Source: Alphaproteobacteria bacterium HGW-Alphaproteobacteria-1 (lineage in GTDB: Bacteria; Pseudomonadota; Alphaproteobacteria; Rhodobacterales; Rhodobacteraceae). From it: a stretch of 64,000 nucleotides of DNA. How positions within the stretch are numbered: the first letter of the stretch is position 1; every line of letters starts with the position of its first letter. The stretch covers positions 1-64,000 of the forward strand of contig PHEQ01000008.1 in NCBI GenBank assembly GCA_002842985.1, in the 5' to 3' direction. Of the stretch, positions 9,266 through 18,685 are shown piece by piece. The notes below the pieces were generated by a model. That model was not told where the DNA came from. It did no database searches and saw only the letters and a program-made list of their open reading frames with translations. A program made the position numbers and the translations under genes.

Positions 9266-9339
9266 TGGAGCGGGCGACGGGAATCGAACCCGTATCATCA
9301 GCTTGGAAGGCTGAGGTCTTACCATTACACAACGCCCGC
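9266..9339 (-). tRNA. tRNA-Gly(TCC)
   Basis: The minus strand folds as a complete tRNA. The acceptor arms GCGGGCG/CGCCCGC pair perfectly, the anticodon loop is CTTCCAA giving anticodon TCC, and the T-loop reads GGTTCGATTCC. The 3' CCA is encoded (9266-9268). It reads GGA and GGG glycine codons. Confidence 0.96.
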
Positions 9340-9471
9340 GACCCCTCTCAATTAGGCCAGCCCGGCGGGCGGGTCAAGACGCCGGACCGGGCCGTGACGC
9401 ATTCGGCCCGGTGCGGGGTTCCGCAACCGGGCCGACAAGCTCGTGACAGGGCCGGATCCGGGCGCGCGGGC

Positions 9472-11421
9472 TCAGAACCGGCGGCTGACCCGCAGGCCGA
9501 GCTCGAATTCGGAGCGATCGCTGCTTGCACGACCGCCGAGGCGCGCGGCCCCTGACCATCCGGAGGCATCGGCAAAACCGATCTCGACGCTGCTCCGCAG
9601 GGTTGCACTGTCGTCGCCATCGACGACACTCACGATCGCAGCTCCCCCCGCTGTCGTCTGGGCGACGTTGAAATCGTCACCCGACAGGTCGGTAAGCACG
9701 GCGAGGTCGATCACGCCGAAGAGGTTGCGCTGCGCGCCGAGCCCGTCAAAGGCGTAGCGCACGCCGACCCCGACCTCGTTGGAGGTATCGGAGAAGCCAG
9801 CGGTCGTCAGCCCTGCGTTGGTCTCGGTGAAGTCGTTGATCTCGGTGTTGGTGTAGGTCCATTCGGCATAGGCCGCGAGCGTATGGTTCGCGACCGCGCT
9901 GTGTGCAGGCAGGGCGAAATTATACCCCGCGCGCAGCTTGGTGCCGTATGAATCTCCCTTCGGGTTAGAGCGGAAGGTCTGCGCGATCCCGATCCGCGTC
10001 TGCTCGTAATCGAGATCGGTGAAGAACGCCGCGCCGTCCACGAAAAAACCCTTCGGGTCGGCGACGCCGCCGTAGAACGCAAAGGACAGCCCCTCGACGT
10101 CGATCGAGCCGAGATTGTCCTTGCGCGAGGCCGACACGTCCTCGTAGCCGATCGCAAAGCCATACAGCCCGCGCGAGAACGGCCCGCCGGTGATATCGAC
10201 TTCGCGCTCGATCGAAAGGCCGAGATAATGGGAGTCGTAATCGAGCCCGACATTGTTCGTCGTGGTGTCGAAATCGCCATCGAAATAGCTGCCGGTCAGG
10301 CTGAGAACGAGACCGTCGAAACCTGCGGGACGGAAATCGGACGCTCGCCCCTGACTGGAGACGGTCGCAGCGGATGCGCCAAGGGAGAGCCGGTCGAGAC
10401 GCTGCGCCGAGCGATAGAGATGATGGTCCACGACGAGCGTGGCGAGTTGTGTGCCGAAGTTGAGCGGCGTCGTCGCGCCGAAACCGCCGCCGCCACCGCC
10501 GCCACCCGGCGGGATGGGCGTGCCGCCGACCCCGGCAAAGCCGAAGATGAAGGTTTGCGGCGTGCCCAGCGTATCGCCCTCGGGCGTGCTGGGCTGACCG
10601 AGCGAGAACACCTCGGCCCCCACGGCGCCGAGTGCAAGAAAGGCGTCGGCCTCGCTGGCCGCGGCCCCGTAGAAGATCTGGAAGTCCCGCACCTCATCGA
10701 CGCCGAGCGTGCCAAATCCGAAATCGAACACCGCCCCGTGATCAGTCGGACCGCTATCGGTGAAATTGCCGTTGAGGACCGCGTCGGGCGAGAGGGTTGT
10801 GAGCGGCTCGTTGGGGTTTCCGGTGACGAAGCCATCGTCGCTCGATCCGATGAGATTCGTCGCGGGCCAACCGCCGATGGTCACGAATTCGATGAATTCG
10901 GTGGGCGGCACATCCCAGTCCATCGCGCGGCGATAGACGAGGTTGCCCACGTCCCCCGCGCCGGTATTCTCGATCATCACGTCCACCTGGTAGAGGTTCG
11001 CCGTGGCCGCCGAGGGCGCGAAATCATGGGTCAGCCGCAGCGACAGCGCGCCATCCGCGATATTGGTCACGGAGGTGGCGGCGCTGCCCGTCGAGGCAGC
11101 ATCGGTGCCCGTGCCCGAGGCCGTCACCGTGGACGAGACGATATTGGAGAAGCCGAAGCTCTGACCGGCCTCGGCGAACGCCCCGGTCGAGAGATCGGCC
11201 ACACCCCAGCCCTCGCAGGCGCAACCCGGTGCCAGCACCTCACCCGAGGCGGCAGTGGTGTCGAGAAAAGTCAGGCCGATACTGCCGACAACAAGGTTTC
11301 CTGCCGGGTTGATTCCAAGCTGAATGGTGCCGTTGTCGATGATCACCTGCGCCGAAGCGGACGATGACATGAGGGCCGCAACACTTGTTGCGAGCAGAAG
11401 AGAGCTACGAAAATTGGACAT
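9472..11421 (-). CDS. Autotransporter-domain outer membrane protein
   Basis: This 649-residue protein has a signal peptide (residues 1-24, ending ASA/Q) and a Ser/Thr/Gly-rich passenger of about 300 residues. A hinge with PIPP and a run of eight glycines (around residue 305) follows, then an autotransporter-type beta-barrel of about 270 residues with alternating hydrophobic strands, ending in the aromatic C-terminal F required by the BAM complex. The passenger has no recognisable protease or adhesin motif. It is a single-gene unit whose promoter region is the AT-rich stretch just upstream. Confidence 0.75.
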   Translation of the reverse strand: MSNFRSSLLLATSVAALMSSSASAQVIIDNGTIQLGINPAGNLVVGSIGLTFLDTTAASGEVLAPGCACEGWGVADLSTGAFAEAGQSFGFSNIVSSTVTASGTGTDAASTGSAATSVTNIADGALSLRLTHDFAPSAATANLYQVDVMIENTGAGDVGNLVYRRAMDWDVPPTEFIEFVTIGGWPATNLIGSSDDGFVTGNPNEPLTTLSPDAVLNGNFTDSGPTDHGAVFDFGFGTLGVDEVRDFQIFYGAAASEADAFLALGAVGAEVFSLGQPSTPEGDTLGTPQTFIFGFAGVGGTPIPPGGGGGGGGFGATTPLNFGTQLATLVVDHHLYRSAQRLDRLSLGASAATVSSQGRASDFRPAGFDGLVLSLTGSYFDGDFDTTTNNVGLDYDSHYLGLSIEREVDITGGPFSRGLYGFAIGYEDVSASRKDNLGSIDVEGLSFAFYGGVADPKGFFVDGAAFFTDLDYEQTRIGIAQTFRSNPKGDSYGTKLRAGYNFALPAHSAVANHTLAAYAEWTYTNTEINDFTETNAGLTTAGFSDTSNEVGVGVRYAFDGLGAQRNLFGVIDLAVLTDLSGDDFNVAQTTAGGAAIVSVVDGDDSATLRSSVEIGFADASGWSGAARLGGRASSDRSEFELGLRVSRRF

Positions 11422-11659
11422 TATGCACGGGTCCTCTTAAAAGGTGACTGCGCCGTGAACCTTAAATTATTGATTTGACGACTAAATATTTCCGCCGTCA
11501 AAATTCACGACTTCGTGATACAATGAACACGGAATTGTGATTTGTCAACGTCCGAGGGAGGACAGCGGCTCGCTCTACGCGACCGCGGCAGGCGCACAAA
11601 GGCCCGGGCGGCCATTCTCCAGACCGCCACCGACGGCGAAACGCGGTCGCTTGGCGCGA
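11422..11659. promoter_or_regulatory. Upstream region of the autotransporter gene
   Basis: An AT-rich 110 bases lies next to the autotransporter start and probably holds its promoter. It includes a perfect 6-bp dyad, TCACGA-CT-TCGTGA, at 11505-11518 that could be an operator. The rest, toward the exonuclease gene end, shows nothing notable. Confidence 0.35.
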
Positions 11660-13726
11660 TCAGTAGGCCTGCGCCTTGCGGATTTTCGTCATCCGCCCCT
11701 CCTCGGCGATGGCGCCGCCCAGGGTTGTCACCCCCTTGTCGCGCAGAAGCGCCAGCATCCGCACGAAGACCTCTGCCGTGGCCACCGTGTCACCCATGGC
11801 AGTATGGCGCGCCTCGGGCGGGATGGTGATGCCGAACCGCGCGCAGAGCGCATCGAGCGTGTGCTGTCCGGTGTGGTCAAACAGCCCCGCTGACATCAGA
11901 ACGGTGCAGAGCACCGGATTGTCGAAGCGCCGCCCGATCACCTCTTCCTTGAGCCGCAGAAACGCCAGATCGAAGGGCGCATTATGCGCCACCAGAACCG
12001 AACCCTGACAGAAATCATGGAACCGCTGGCCCACGTCGCGGATGTCGGGCGCGCCCTCGACCATGGCATCGGTGATGTGGTGCACCCGCGTCGAGGCGGA
12101 CGGGATCGGGCGGCCGGGATTGACCAGCGCATCGAAGGTCTCGCCGCGCAGGATACGCCCGTTGACGATGCGCAGCCCGGCGATCTGCACGATCTCGTCG
12201 CCGCCGCGCGGCGAAAGGCCCGTGGTCTCGGTGTCGAAGACCACAAAGCTCAGCTCCGACAGGTCGCGCGCGGCCATTTCGGCGCTCGGGGCAGCGGGGA
12301 GGTTGAAATCGTAGAATTCGGGGCGCGCATCGCCGGGGGCAAGCGGCGCGCTGGCCGATGGCAGCGGCAGCACGATGCGGTGCGCCGTGCCCTGTCCCTC
12401 GGCCCAGATCGTGGTCTGATGCGCGTCGAGCGCATCGCGGCCCGAGTAATGCCCATAGGCGGGCGAGAGCGGTGCAGAAAGCCAGCCCATGATCTCGCCA
12501 TCGGTGGCGACCTCTCCCTGCCAGCCAAGGATGAGCCGCGTCTCGGCCCCCTCCCCCTCGGTGGCAAGGACAAAGCCCTCGCGCGTGCCACTTTCGGCAA
12601 GCCGTTCGATCAGCCGCGCGAACAGCGTCGCCATGGCAAAGCCGTCGCAGGCCACCATGGCATCGGTGGGCATGGCGGAGACGGTCAGCGCCTTGCGCGC
12701 GCGCACCGCGTCAAAGATATGGCTGGCCGCCACGGCGGAGACCGGCCAGCGGCGTGAGGTGGCGGCGGCATGTTCGTTCGCCATGCTGTCGATGACCTTG
12801 AAGAGCCGCGCGACCTCCTCGGAGATCCCCTTGCGAAAGCCCGCCCGTGCCTCGGGGGGCAGGTCCGAGCCGGTTTCCAGCACATCGAGCAGTGCCGCGA
12901 TGGTGCCCGAAGGGCGGCGCACGCCTTCCAGCAGGGTGTTGAAAAGATGCGCCTGCTCGGCATGGGCGCGCAGATCGTCGGTGGCGTCCCGAAAGATCAG
13001 CACATGGCCCGACAGTTCCTCATCCGACAGGATCGGCGTGACGCGCCCCTGAAGGAAGCGCTTGCCGTCGGCGGAGGCGGCAAGAAAGGTCTCGGCGGTG
13101 GCGCGGCCCGCGATGCGCGCCTCCTCCAGTCGGCGCAGCGCGTCGGTCACCGGCTCGGGACGCAGCACCGCGTCAAGCGGCCGGTCAAGCCCGATCTGCG
13201 GCAAAAGCTCCTGCGCCATGCGGTTGTAGAGCATCACCCGGTTGTCGGGCGTGGCCACCACAGCGCCTTCGCCCAGGTCCCGGAACAGCGCCTCGAACAG
13301 CGCCTTTTCGCGGGCGATGCGGGCGGTCTCGCGCTCGACCGCGCGTTGCCGCGCGGCACGCGCCTCCGCAAGTGCCGCATTGATCGCATTGGCGGCGGGG
13401 GCCAGCGTGCTGAGATGCCTGGCCTGGCTTTCGTCGATCTGCAAATCCACATCGGCGCGCGCGCGCGTGGTCAGATCGGAGGCCAGCGCAAGAATGGGCT
13501 TGGCCACGTTTTCGTCGAACAGAAGCCCGATCCAGGCCGACAGACCCAGCACACCCAGACCGGCGATCATACCGCCAATCACGAAACCGTCGACAGGCCC
13601 GCCACCGCGCTTATGCCCGAACCAGAGCGCCGCACCGATCAGCACCGCCCCGCCGAGACCGAGCGCCACGAAGAAAAGCGCAAAGCGCAGCCGTAGGCCA
13701 AGGCGCTTTGTCAACCGCTCGATCAT
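11660..13726 (-). CDS. Membrane PAS / degenerate histidine kinase / DnaQ-like 3'-5' exonuclease fusion
   Basis: This 688-residue protein has two N-terminal membrane helices (about 14-36 and 46-70), a coiled coil (100-145) and a PAS-like domain (145-250). Next comes a helical hairpin placed like a histidine-kinase DHp domain (258-320), then a weak ATPase-like segment and a DEDDh exonuclease (493-660). Exonuclease residues D498 and E500 (FDTETTG), D586 (NAPFD), H641 and D646 are present, so the nuclease looks active. In the DHp position the usual H-E-L-R-T-P reads E-G-V-R-R-P (E267), so the phosphate-accepting histidine seems lost. It is last in the acs-symporter gene run and overlaps the receiver gene by 4 bases. 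Related operons in other proteobacteria carry a short free exonuclease here. Confidence 0.8.
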   Translation of the reverse strand: MIERLTKRLGLRLRFALFFVALGLGGAVLIGAALWFGHKRGGGPVDGFVIGGMIAGLGVLGLSAWIGLLFDENVAKPILALASDLTTRARADVDLQIDESQARHLSTLAPAANAINAALAEARAARQRAVERETARIAREKALFEALFRDLGEGAVVATPDNRVMLYNRMAQELLPQIGLDRPLDAVLRPEPVTDALRRLEEARIAGRATAETFLAASADGKRFLQGRVTPILSDEELSGHVLIFRDATDDLRAHAEQAHLFNTLLEGVRRPSGTIAALLDVLETGSDLPPEARAGFRKGISEEVARLFKVIDSMANEHAAATSRRWPVSAVAASHIFDAVRARKALTVSAMPTDAMVACDGFAMATLFARLIERLAESGTREGFVLATEGEGAETRLILGWQGEVATDGEIMGWLSAPLSPAYGHYSGRDALDAHQTTIWAEGQGTAHRIVLPLPSASAPLAPGDARPEFYDFNLPAAPSAEMAARDLSELSFVVFDTETTGLSPRGGDEIVQIAGLRIVNGRILRGETFDALVNPGRPIPSASTRVHHITDAMVEGAPDIRDVGQRFHDFCQGSVLVAHNAPFDLAFLRLKEEVIGRRFDNPVLCTVLMSAGLFDHTGQHTLDALCARFGITIPPEARHTAMGDTVATAEVFVRMLALLRDKGVTTLGGAIAEEGRMTKIRKAQAY

Positions 13727-14100
13727 GCGCCGTCATCCAGAAGCGCACAGACCTTTTGCGTCAGATCAGCGGTAGAGAACGGCTTGGTCATGAAGGCGTC
13801 GGCCCCCACGGCCATGCCCTTGCGCCGCTCCATCTCGCCGCCGCCTGCCGTGATCATCAGAACCTTGACGCCTTGCAGCCCCGCGTCGCGGCGGATGAGC
13901 TGACAGACCTCATAGCCCGATTTGCCCGGTAGCATCACATCGAGCACAACCAGATCCGGGCGTTCCTCGGCCAGTGCGGTCATCGCATCGGTGCCGCTGG
14001 CCACGCGGCGCAGCGCATAGCCCGCGCGCCCGATCAGATGGGTGAGCGCGAGGGCGATATTGTCCTCGTCCTCGACGAGCAGAACGGTCTTTTGCGGCAT
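13723..14100 (-). CDS. Single-domain CheY-like response regulator
   Basis: This 125-residue protein is a receiver domain only. It has the acidic pair (VEDED), the phosphorylation aspartate in VVLDVMLPG, the conserved Thr/Ser (MITAGG) and Lys in TKPF. No output domain follows. It is translated just before the membrane PAS/exonuclease protein with an ATGA overlap, so it is a likely partner or regulator of that protein. The kinase that phosphorylates it is not obvious because the adjacent kinase-like protein lacks the histidine. Confidence 0.88.
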   Translation of the reverse strand: MPQKTVLLVEDEDNIALALTHLIGRAGYALRRVASGTDAMTALAEERPDLVVLDVMLPGKSGYEVCQLIRRDAGLQGVKVLMITAGGGEMERRKGMAVGADAFMTKPFSTADLTQKVCALLDDGA

Positions 14101-14119
14101 CGCGGGCCTCCTCTCCCGG

Positions 14120-14626
14120 TCAGGATGTGCAGAGCGCCTCCAAAAGCGGATCATCCTCCGGCGCGCTCCTCCAGGCGGCCTGAGACGGATCGGCAAGCGC
14201 GGCCTCGGAGACCTCGGCGCGCGCCCGGTTGAGGCAATCGACAAGTTGCGGCAGTCGCGCGGGCGGGTTCCAGCGCGCGAACAGATAGACATCAGCCAGA
14301 AGCACGCCTGGCGCCTCCGGGTTGCTCTGCACGCCCGCGCGGTCAAGCGCCATGAAGCGTGTGACCTGCGGCACGACAAGGGTCCAGGGCTTCCACGGGC
14401 GGGTCTCGGGGATTTCCACCAGCACCTCCACCCCGTCGGGCAATGTGCCTGCGGTCCGCGCGGCCCAGCTGTATTCCGACCATATGGCATAGGCGAGCAT
14501 GGCCAGACCGGCCGCCGCCGGCGCCGTGTAGCGCGGCAGCCTGCCACCGGTCATATGCGCCAGGGCAACAACCGCAGCTGCGGCCCCGATTCCGGCAGCA
14601 AAGGTCGCGATCAGTTCAAAGAACAT
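14120..14626 (-). CDS. Small membrane protein of the acetate-symporter operon
   Basis: This 168-residue protein has two N-terminal hydrophobic helices (about residues 4-24 and 33-48) and a soluble C-terminal domain of about 115 residues containing RPWKPWTLVVP and an alpha-helical end. I do not recognise a named family. It sits 1 base from the nucleotidyltransferase gene and 19 bases from the receiver gene, so it is part of the operon and may anchor or sense for the signalling module. Confidence 0.6.
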   Translation of the reverse strand: MFFELIATFAAGIGAAAAVVALAHMTGGRLPRYTAPAAAGLAMLAYAIWSEYSWAARTAGTLPDGVEVLVEIPETRPWKPWTLVVPQVTRFMALDRAGVQSNPEAPGVLLADVYLFARWNPPARLPQLVDCLNRARAEVSEAALADPSQAAWRSAPEDDPLLEALCTS

Positions 14627-14627
14627 G

Positions 14628-16469
14628 TCAGCTCAGCACCCCTCGGGATTGTCCCACGGCCGATTGCATCGTCTTGATGACCATGAAGGCGTCGCGCAGG
14701 TGATTGCGCTCCAGATCCGACATGTCGGCGGGGTTCATGAAATTGTCCGGCTTGTCGCCGCGCAGGATCTGCACCGCCTGATGACGCAGGCGGGTTTCGG
14801 CGATCAGGTCATAGGCGTCAAGCAGATCATGTGCGCCGCTTTCCGAGACGACCCCCGCGACGCGGCCCGCCTCGATCCGGTCGCGCGTGCCCGCCACGTC
14901 AAGGGCACCCAGAAGCGCGTAGATTCGCCCCAGATCAACCACGGGCACCACGCCGGAATGCTTGAGGTCGATGGTGTTCTTGTTCTCGCCCGAACGGATC
15001 AGCGCAAAGCCCCGGAAGAGGCCCAGAGGCACCGTGTGCTTGAGCGAATTGGCGATCATGTGGGCGACGAAGATCGAATTCCTGCGCGCCGCGGTCAGCA
15101 CCTCGGTCTGGAGGTCCTCGAACAGCGCCGTCTCGCCCGAGATGGGCCGCAGGTCGAACATGACCGAGGCCAGCATCTGTGCCTGATTGTCGGGCTGCGC
15201 GATCCAGCCCGCGAAATATTTGCGCCACACCCGACGCGGCTGTCGCCAGCGCGGGTTGGTGGCCATCATGTCGCCGGGGCAGTAGAAGAAGCCGCAGGTA
15301 TCCAGCCCGTCGCTCACGTATTTCGCCAGCGCGGCGAAATAGCCATCATGCACCTCCGCGTCAAAGGCGTCGTCAAGGATCAGGCAATTGTCCTGATCGC
15401 TGATGCCCGTCTGCTCGCGTCGCCCCTGAGAGCCGCACGCGGCCCAGAGATAGGGCACCGGCGCGGGGCCCAGTTCGGTCTCGGCCAGCCGCAAAAGCCG
15501 CCGTGTAATCGCATCGGTGATGTCGGTGATCCGGCGGGTGATCGAGTGTGGCTTGACCCCCGCCCGCACGAGTTGCGCCAGAAGGCCGGGCACGCGGTCC
15601 ATGACATGCGCCATGTCCTCGGCCGACCCGGCCCCGGCGATGTCGGCAACCATATGGCTTGCGGTCGCGGCCTGTTGACGGAAAAGATCGGTCTTGCCGA
15701 TCATCCCCACGACACGCCCGCCCTGCGCCACCGGCAGGTGATTGACGCCCAGTTCGGCAAGTTTCATCAGCGCATCGAGACCCAGTTGCGTCGGCGCGAT
15801 GGTGACCGGGTCCGGTGTCATCACCTGCGCCACGGGGATCTCGCCCGATAGCCCTTCGGCCAGCACCTTGTTGGTGAGATCATGGCTGGTGATGATCCCC
15901 GCCAGCCGGGTCCCCTCCATCACCACCACGGAGGAGATGACATGCGCGCGCATCAGGCGCGCCACATCGGTGATGGTGGCCTCCGGCGCGCAGGTGATGG
16001 GCGTCTTGGCCATCAGGTCCGAGACCTGAAGCGCCGTCAGACCGGTCGCATAGGGTCCGTCATCGGTGTGACGGACAGGGCGCGCGCGGGCGAACCATTG
16101 CTCAACCTTCGGCACCTCGTCGATCAACCGCAGGAACCAATCCGCCGGCACCATGATGACCTGCGTCGCCTCGACCGCGCGCGCGGTGAGTTGCGCCGTG
16201 CCGTCGCGCAGCAATCCGCGCTCACCCATCATGTCGCCGGGGCCGCGCCGCGAAACCGGTTCGCTGTCGCTGGTGACGATATCAAGCGCGCCGCTCTCGA
16301 CCAGATAGAACCCTTTGAGCGGATCGCCGGTGGCAAACAGCACCTCGCCCGCCGCAAGCGGGACACGGCGCAGATCAGGGGCCAAATCCGCGCGCAATTC
16401 TTCGGACAGCGCATCGAACGGCACGTTGCGGCACAGCGCGGCAATCGGCGTCGGGTCGGGTTTGGCCAT
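14628..16469 (-). CDS. Cyclic-nucleotide-binding / CBS / DUF294 nucleotidyltransferase protein
   Basis: This 613-residue protein has, in order, a cNMP-binding domain (about 15-125), two CBS domains (about 148-265), a GlnD-like DUF294 nucleotidyltransferase (about 300-430) and a DUF294 C-terminal helical domain (about 460-605). The motif GSQGRREQTGISDQDN at 346-361 keeps the Gly-Ser and the D358-x-D360 pair needed for metal binding. It probably senses nucleotides and modifies a target, perhaps the neighbouring symporter, but this is inference. Such proteins commonly sit next to VC_2705-type symporters. The start at 16469 follows GGAGGG by 8 bases. Confidence 0.85.
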   Translation of the reverse strand: MAKPDPTPIAALCRNVPFDALSEELRADLAPDLRRVPLAAGEVLFATGDPLKGFYLVESGALDIVTSDSEPVSRRGPGDMMGERGLLRDGTAQLTARAVEATQVIMVPADWFLRLIDEVPKVEQWFARARPVRHTDDGPYATGLTALQVSDLMAKTPITCAPEATITDVARLMRAHVISSVVVMEGTRLAGIITSHDLTNKVLAEGLSGEIPVAQVMTPDPVTIAPTQLGLDALMKLAELGVNHLPVAQGGRVVGMIGKTDLFRQQAATASHMVADIAGAGSAEDMAHVMDRVPGLLAQLVRAGVKPHSITRRITDITDAITRRLLRLAETELGPAPVPYLWAACGSQGRREQTGISDQDNCLILDDAFDAEVHDGYFAALAKYVSDGLDTCGFFYCPGDMMATNPRWRQPRRVWRKYFAGWIAQPDNQAQMLASVMFDLRPISGETALFEDLQTEVLTAARRNSIFVAHMIANSLKHTVPLGLFRGFALIRSGENKNTIDLKHSGVVPVVDLGRIYALLGALDVAGTRDRIEAGRVAGVVSESGAHDLLDAYDLIAETRLRHQAVQILRGDKPDNFMNPADMSDLERNHLRDAFMVIKTMQSAVGQSRGVLS

Positions 16470-16584
16470 CGCGGGTGGCTCCCTCCTGCGGGTTTGGGAA
16501 AAGGATCTAAAAGCGCCCGGTCTTGCCGGAAATACCGGCGGGCGAAGGGGACAGGGGCGGCAGATGCCGCCCCCGCCATTTGGT

Positions 16585-18348
16585 TCAGTGACCCGTGGCC
16601 GCACCGGCACCGCGCGGAATACGCACGCTTTCGACGAGGTCCTGGATTTCCTGCGGCGGTTCTGCCGTCATGCTCGACACGAGATAGGCCGCGCCAAAGT
16701 TCAGCAGCGCACCGATCGGGCCGAAATGCGTCGGCGGGATACCGAAGAGATACTGATCCGGGGTCAGCATGTTCGTTCCGGGGATGAAGAACCAGCCCAG
16801 GTAGAGGAACAGATAAAGCGTCGTCGAGATCAGACCGGCCAGCATACCGGCCGTCGCGCCCGCCGAGTTGATGCGCTTGGAGAAGATCCCCATCATCAGC
16901 GTCGGGAAGAGCGAGGCCGCCGCCAGACCGAAGGCCAGCGCCACCACCTGAGCGGCAAAGCCCGGAGGGTTCAGACCCAGATAGGTCGCCACGACGATCG
17001 CCACCGACATCGAGATCCGGGCGGCCAGAAGCTCGCCTTTTTCCGAGATGCCCGGATTGATCGTCGATTTGATCAGATCGTGGCTGATGGCCGAGGAGAT
17101 GGCCAGCAGAAGACCGGCAGCAGTCGAAAGCGCCGCGGCAATACCACCGGCGGCGATCAGAGCAATCACCCAGCCCGGAAGCCCGGCGATTTCGGGGTTG
17201 GCCAGCACGAGGATGTCACGGTTGAAGGTGACAAGCTCGTTGCCCGCCCAACCACGCTCGGCGGCAAGCGCCGTCATGGCTTCGGACTTGTCGTTGTAGT
17301 ACTGGATCTTGCCGTCGCCGTTCTTGTCCTCGACACCCAGCAGACCGGTCACGCGCCAGGTCTCGAACCAGTCGGGCAGGTCTTCGACCGCAACGGCCTC
17401 GCCCTGCACGCCCTGCGGCCACATGGTGGTCATGATGTTCAGACGCGCCATCGCACCCACGGCCGGAGCGGTGAGATACAGCAGCGCGATGAACACCAGC
17501 GCCCAACCTGCCGACCAACGCGCATCAGCCACGCGCGGGACGGTGAAGAAGCGGATGATCACGTGCGGAAGGCCCGCGGTGCCGATCATCAGCGACAGGG
17601 TAAAGAGCGCCATCAGCCAGGGGCTGGAGCCGGTAGTGTAGGCGGTAAAGCCCAGATCGGTGAGCAGCCCGTCGAGCGTGACCAGCAGATACTGTCCCGA
17701 GGCGGCATGTTCGGAGAAGAGGCCGATCTGCGGCAGGAACTGGCCGGTCAGTTGCAACGAGATGAAGATCGCCGGAATGGTATAGGCGACGATCAGCACG
17801 CAGTATTGCGCCACCTGCGTGTAGGTGATGCCCTTCATCCCGCCAAGCACGGCGTAGACGAAGACCACCGCCGACGCGATCAGAAGGCCCGTGGTGTTAT
17901 CGACCTCCAGAAAGCGCGAGAAGGCCACGCCAGCGCCCGCCATCTGACCGATCACGTAAGTCACCGACATGACGATGAGTGCGACAACGGCCACCACGCG
18001 GGCGGTGTTGCTGTAGAAGCGGTCACCCACGAATTCCGGCACGGTGTATTTGCCGAACTTGCGCAGGTAAGGCGCGAGCAGCATGGCCATGAGCACGTAG
18101 CCGCCGGTCCAGCCCATCAGGAAGGTGGAGTTGTTGTAGCCCACGAAGGCGATGAGACCCGCCATCGAGATGAACGAGGCCGCCGACATCCAGTCGGCCG
18201 CCGTGGCCATGCCGTTGATGACCGGGTTCACGCCGCGCCCGGCAGCGTAGAACTCCGCGGTCGATCCCGCGCGGGCCAAGATCGCGATGCCGAAATAGAG
18301 CGCGAAGCTCAGGCCCACGACGATGATGTTGAGTGTCGTTTGATCCAT
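16585..18348 (-). CDS. Na+/solute symporter, VC_2705 (ActP-like) subfamily
   Basis: This 587-residue SSS-family symporter has about 13 membrane helices. It keeps the family's ADWMSAASFISMAG segment in helix 2 and a large periplasmic insert after residue 300 (VEDLPDWFETWRVTG). It most likely imports acetate or a similar short carboxylate with sodium. It lies 12 bases after the DUF4212 gene, its usual small partner, and downstream of acs, which activates acetate. This gene order supports the substrate call. Confidence 0.88.
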   Translation of the reverse strand: MDQTTLNIIVVGLSFALYFGIAILARAGSTAEFYAAGRGVNPVINGMATAADWMSAASFISMAGLIAFVGYNNSTFLMGWTGGYVLMAMLLAPYLRKFGKYTVPEFVGDRFYSNTARVVAVVALIVMSVTYVIGQMAGAGVAFSRFLEVDNTTGLLIASAVVFVYAVLGGMKGITYTQVAQYCVLIVAYTIPAIFISLQLTGQFLPQIGLFSEHAASGQYLLVTLDGLLTDLGFTAYTTGSSPWLMALFTLSLMIGTAGLPHVIIRFFTVPRVADARWSAGWALVFIALLYLTAPAVGAMARLNIMTTMWPQGVQGEAVAVEDLPDWFETWRVTGLLGVEDKNGDGKIQYYNDKSEAMTALAAERGWAGNELVTFNRDILVLANPEIAGLPGWVIALIAAGGIAAALSTAAGLLLAISSAISHDLIKSTINPGISEKGELLAARISMSVAIVVATYLGLNPPGFAAQVVALAFGLAAASLFPTLMMGIFSKRINSAGATAGMLAGLISTTLYLFLYLGWFFIPGTNMLTPDQYLFGIPPTHFGPIGALLNFGAAYLVSSMTAEPPQEIQDLVESVRIPRGAGAATGH

Positions 18349-18360
18349 GTCTTGCGCCCC

Positions 18361-18639
18361 TTATTCTTCGACGCCGTGTTCGGCATCAAGCTTGTTCATG
18401 CGCCACGCGTAGTTGAAGATCAGTATCAGGAATACGATGATCGAACCTTGCTGAGCGAACCAGAAGCCCAGATCGGTGCCGCCAAAGGCAATCCCCGAGA
18501 TCAGCGGACGCAGCAGGATGCCGAACCCGAACGATGCCAGGGCCCAGACCACCAGGCTCCATGTGATGAGACGCAGATTGGCTTTCCAATATGCATTAGC
18601 AGAGTCTTGATCGGACAAGGCGTGTCCTCCCTTTGTCAT
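18361..18639 (-). CDS. DUF4212 small membrane subunit of the symporter
   Basis: This 92-residue protein has two membrane helices (LITWSLVVWALASFGFG is the first, and GSIIVFLILIFNYAW the second). It matches DUF4212, which always accompanies VC_2705-type symporters and is thought to be an accessory subunit. The start is preceded by GGAGGAAACC. Translation of the symporter follows after 12 bases. Confidence 0.88.
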   Translation of the reverse strand: MTKGGHALSDQDSANAYWKANLRLITWSLVVWALASFGFGILLRPLISGIAFGGTDLGFWFAQQGSIIVFLILIFNYAWRMNKLDAEHGVEE

Positions 18640-18685
18640 GGTTTCCTCCTGGCCCGCACCGGCGCACGCCGGAACGGGCTTTCCC

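Noticed and set aside
9266-9339. Use of the tRNA-Gly gene as a phage or island integration site
   Set aside because: No integrase gene and no second copy of the tRNA end were seen nearby.
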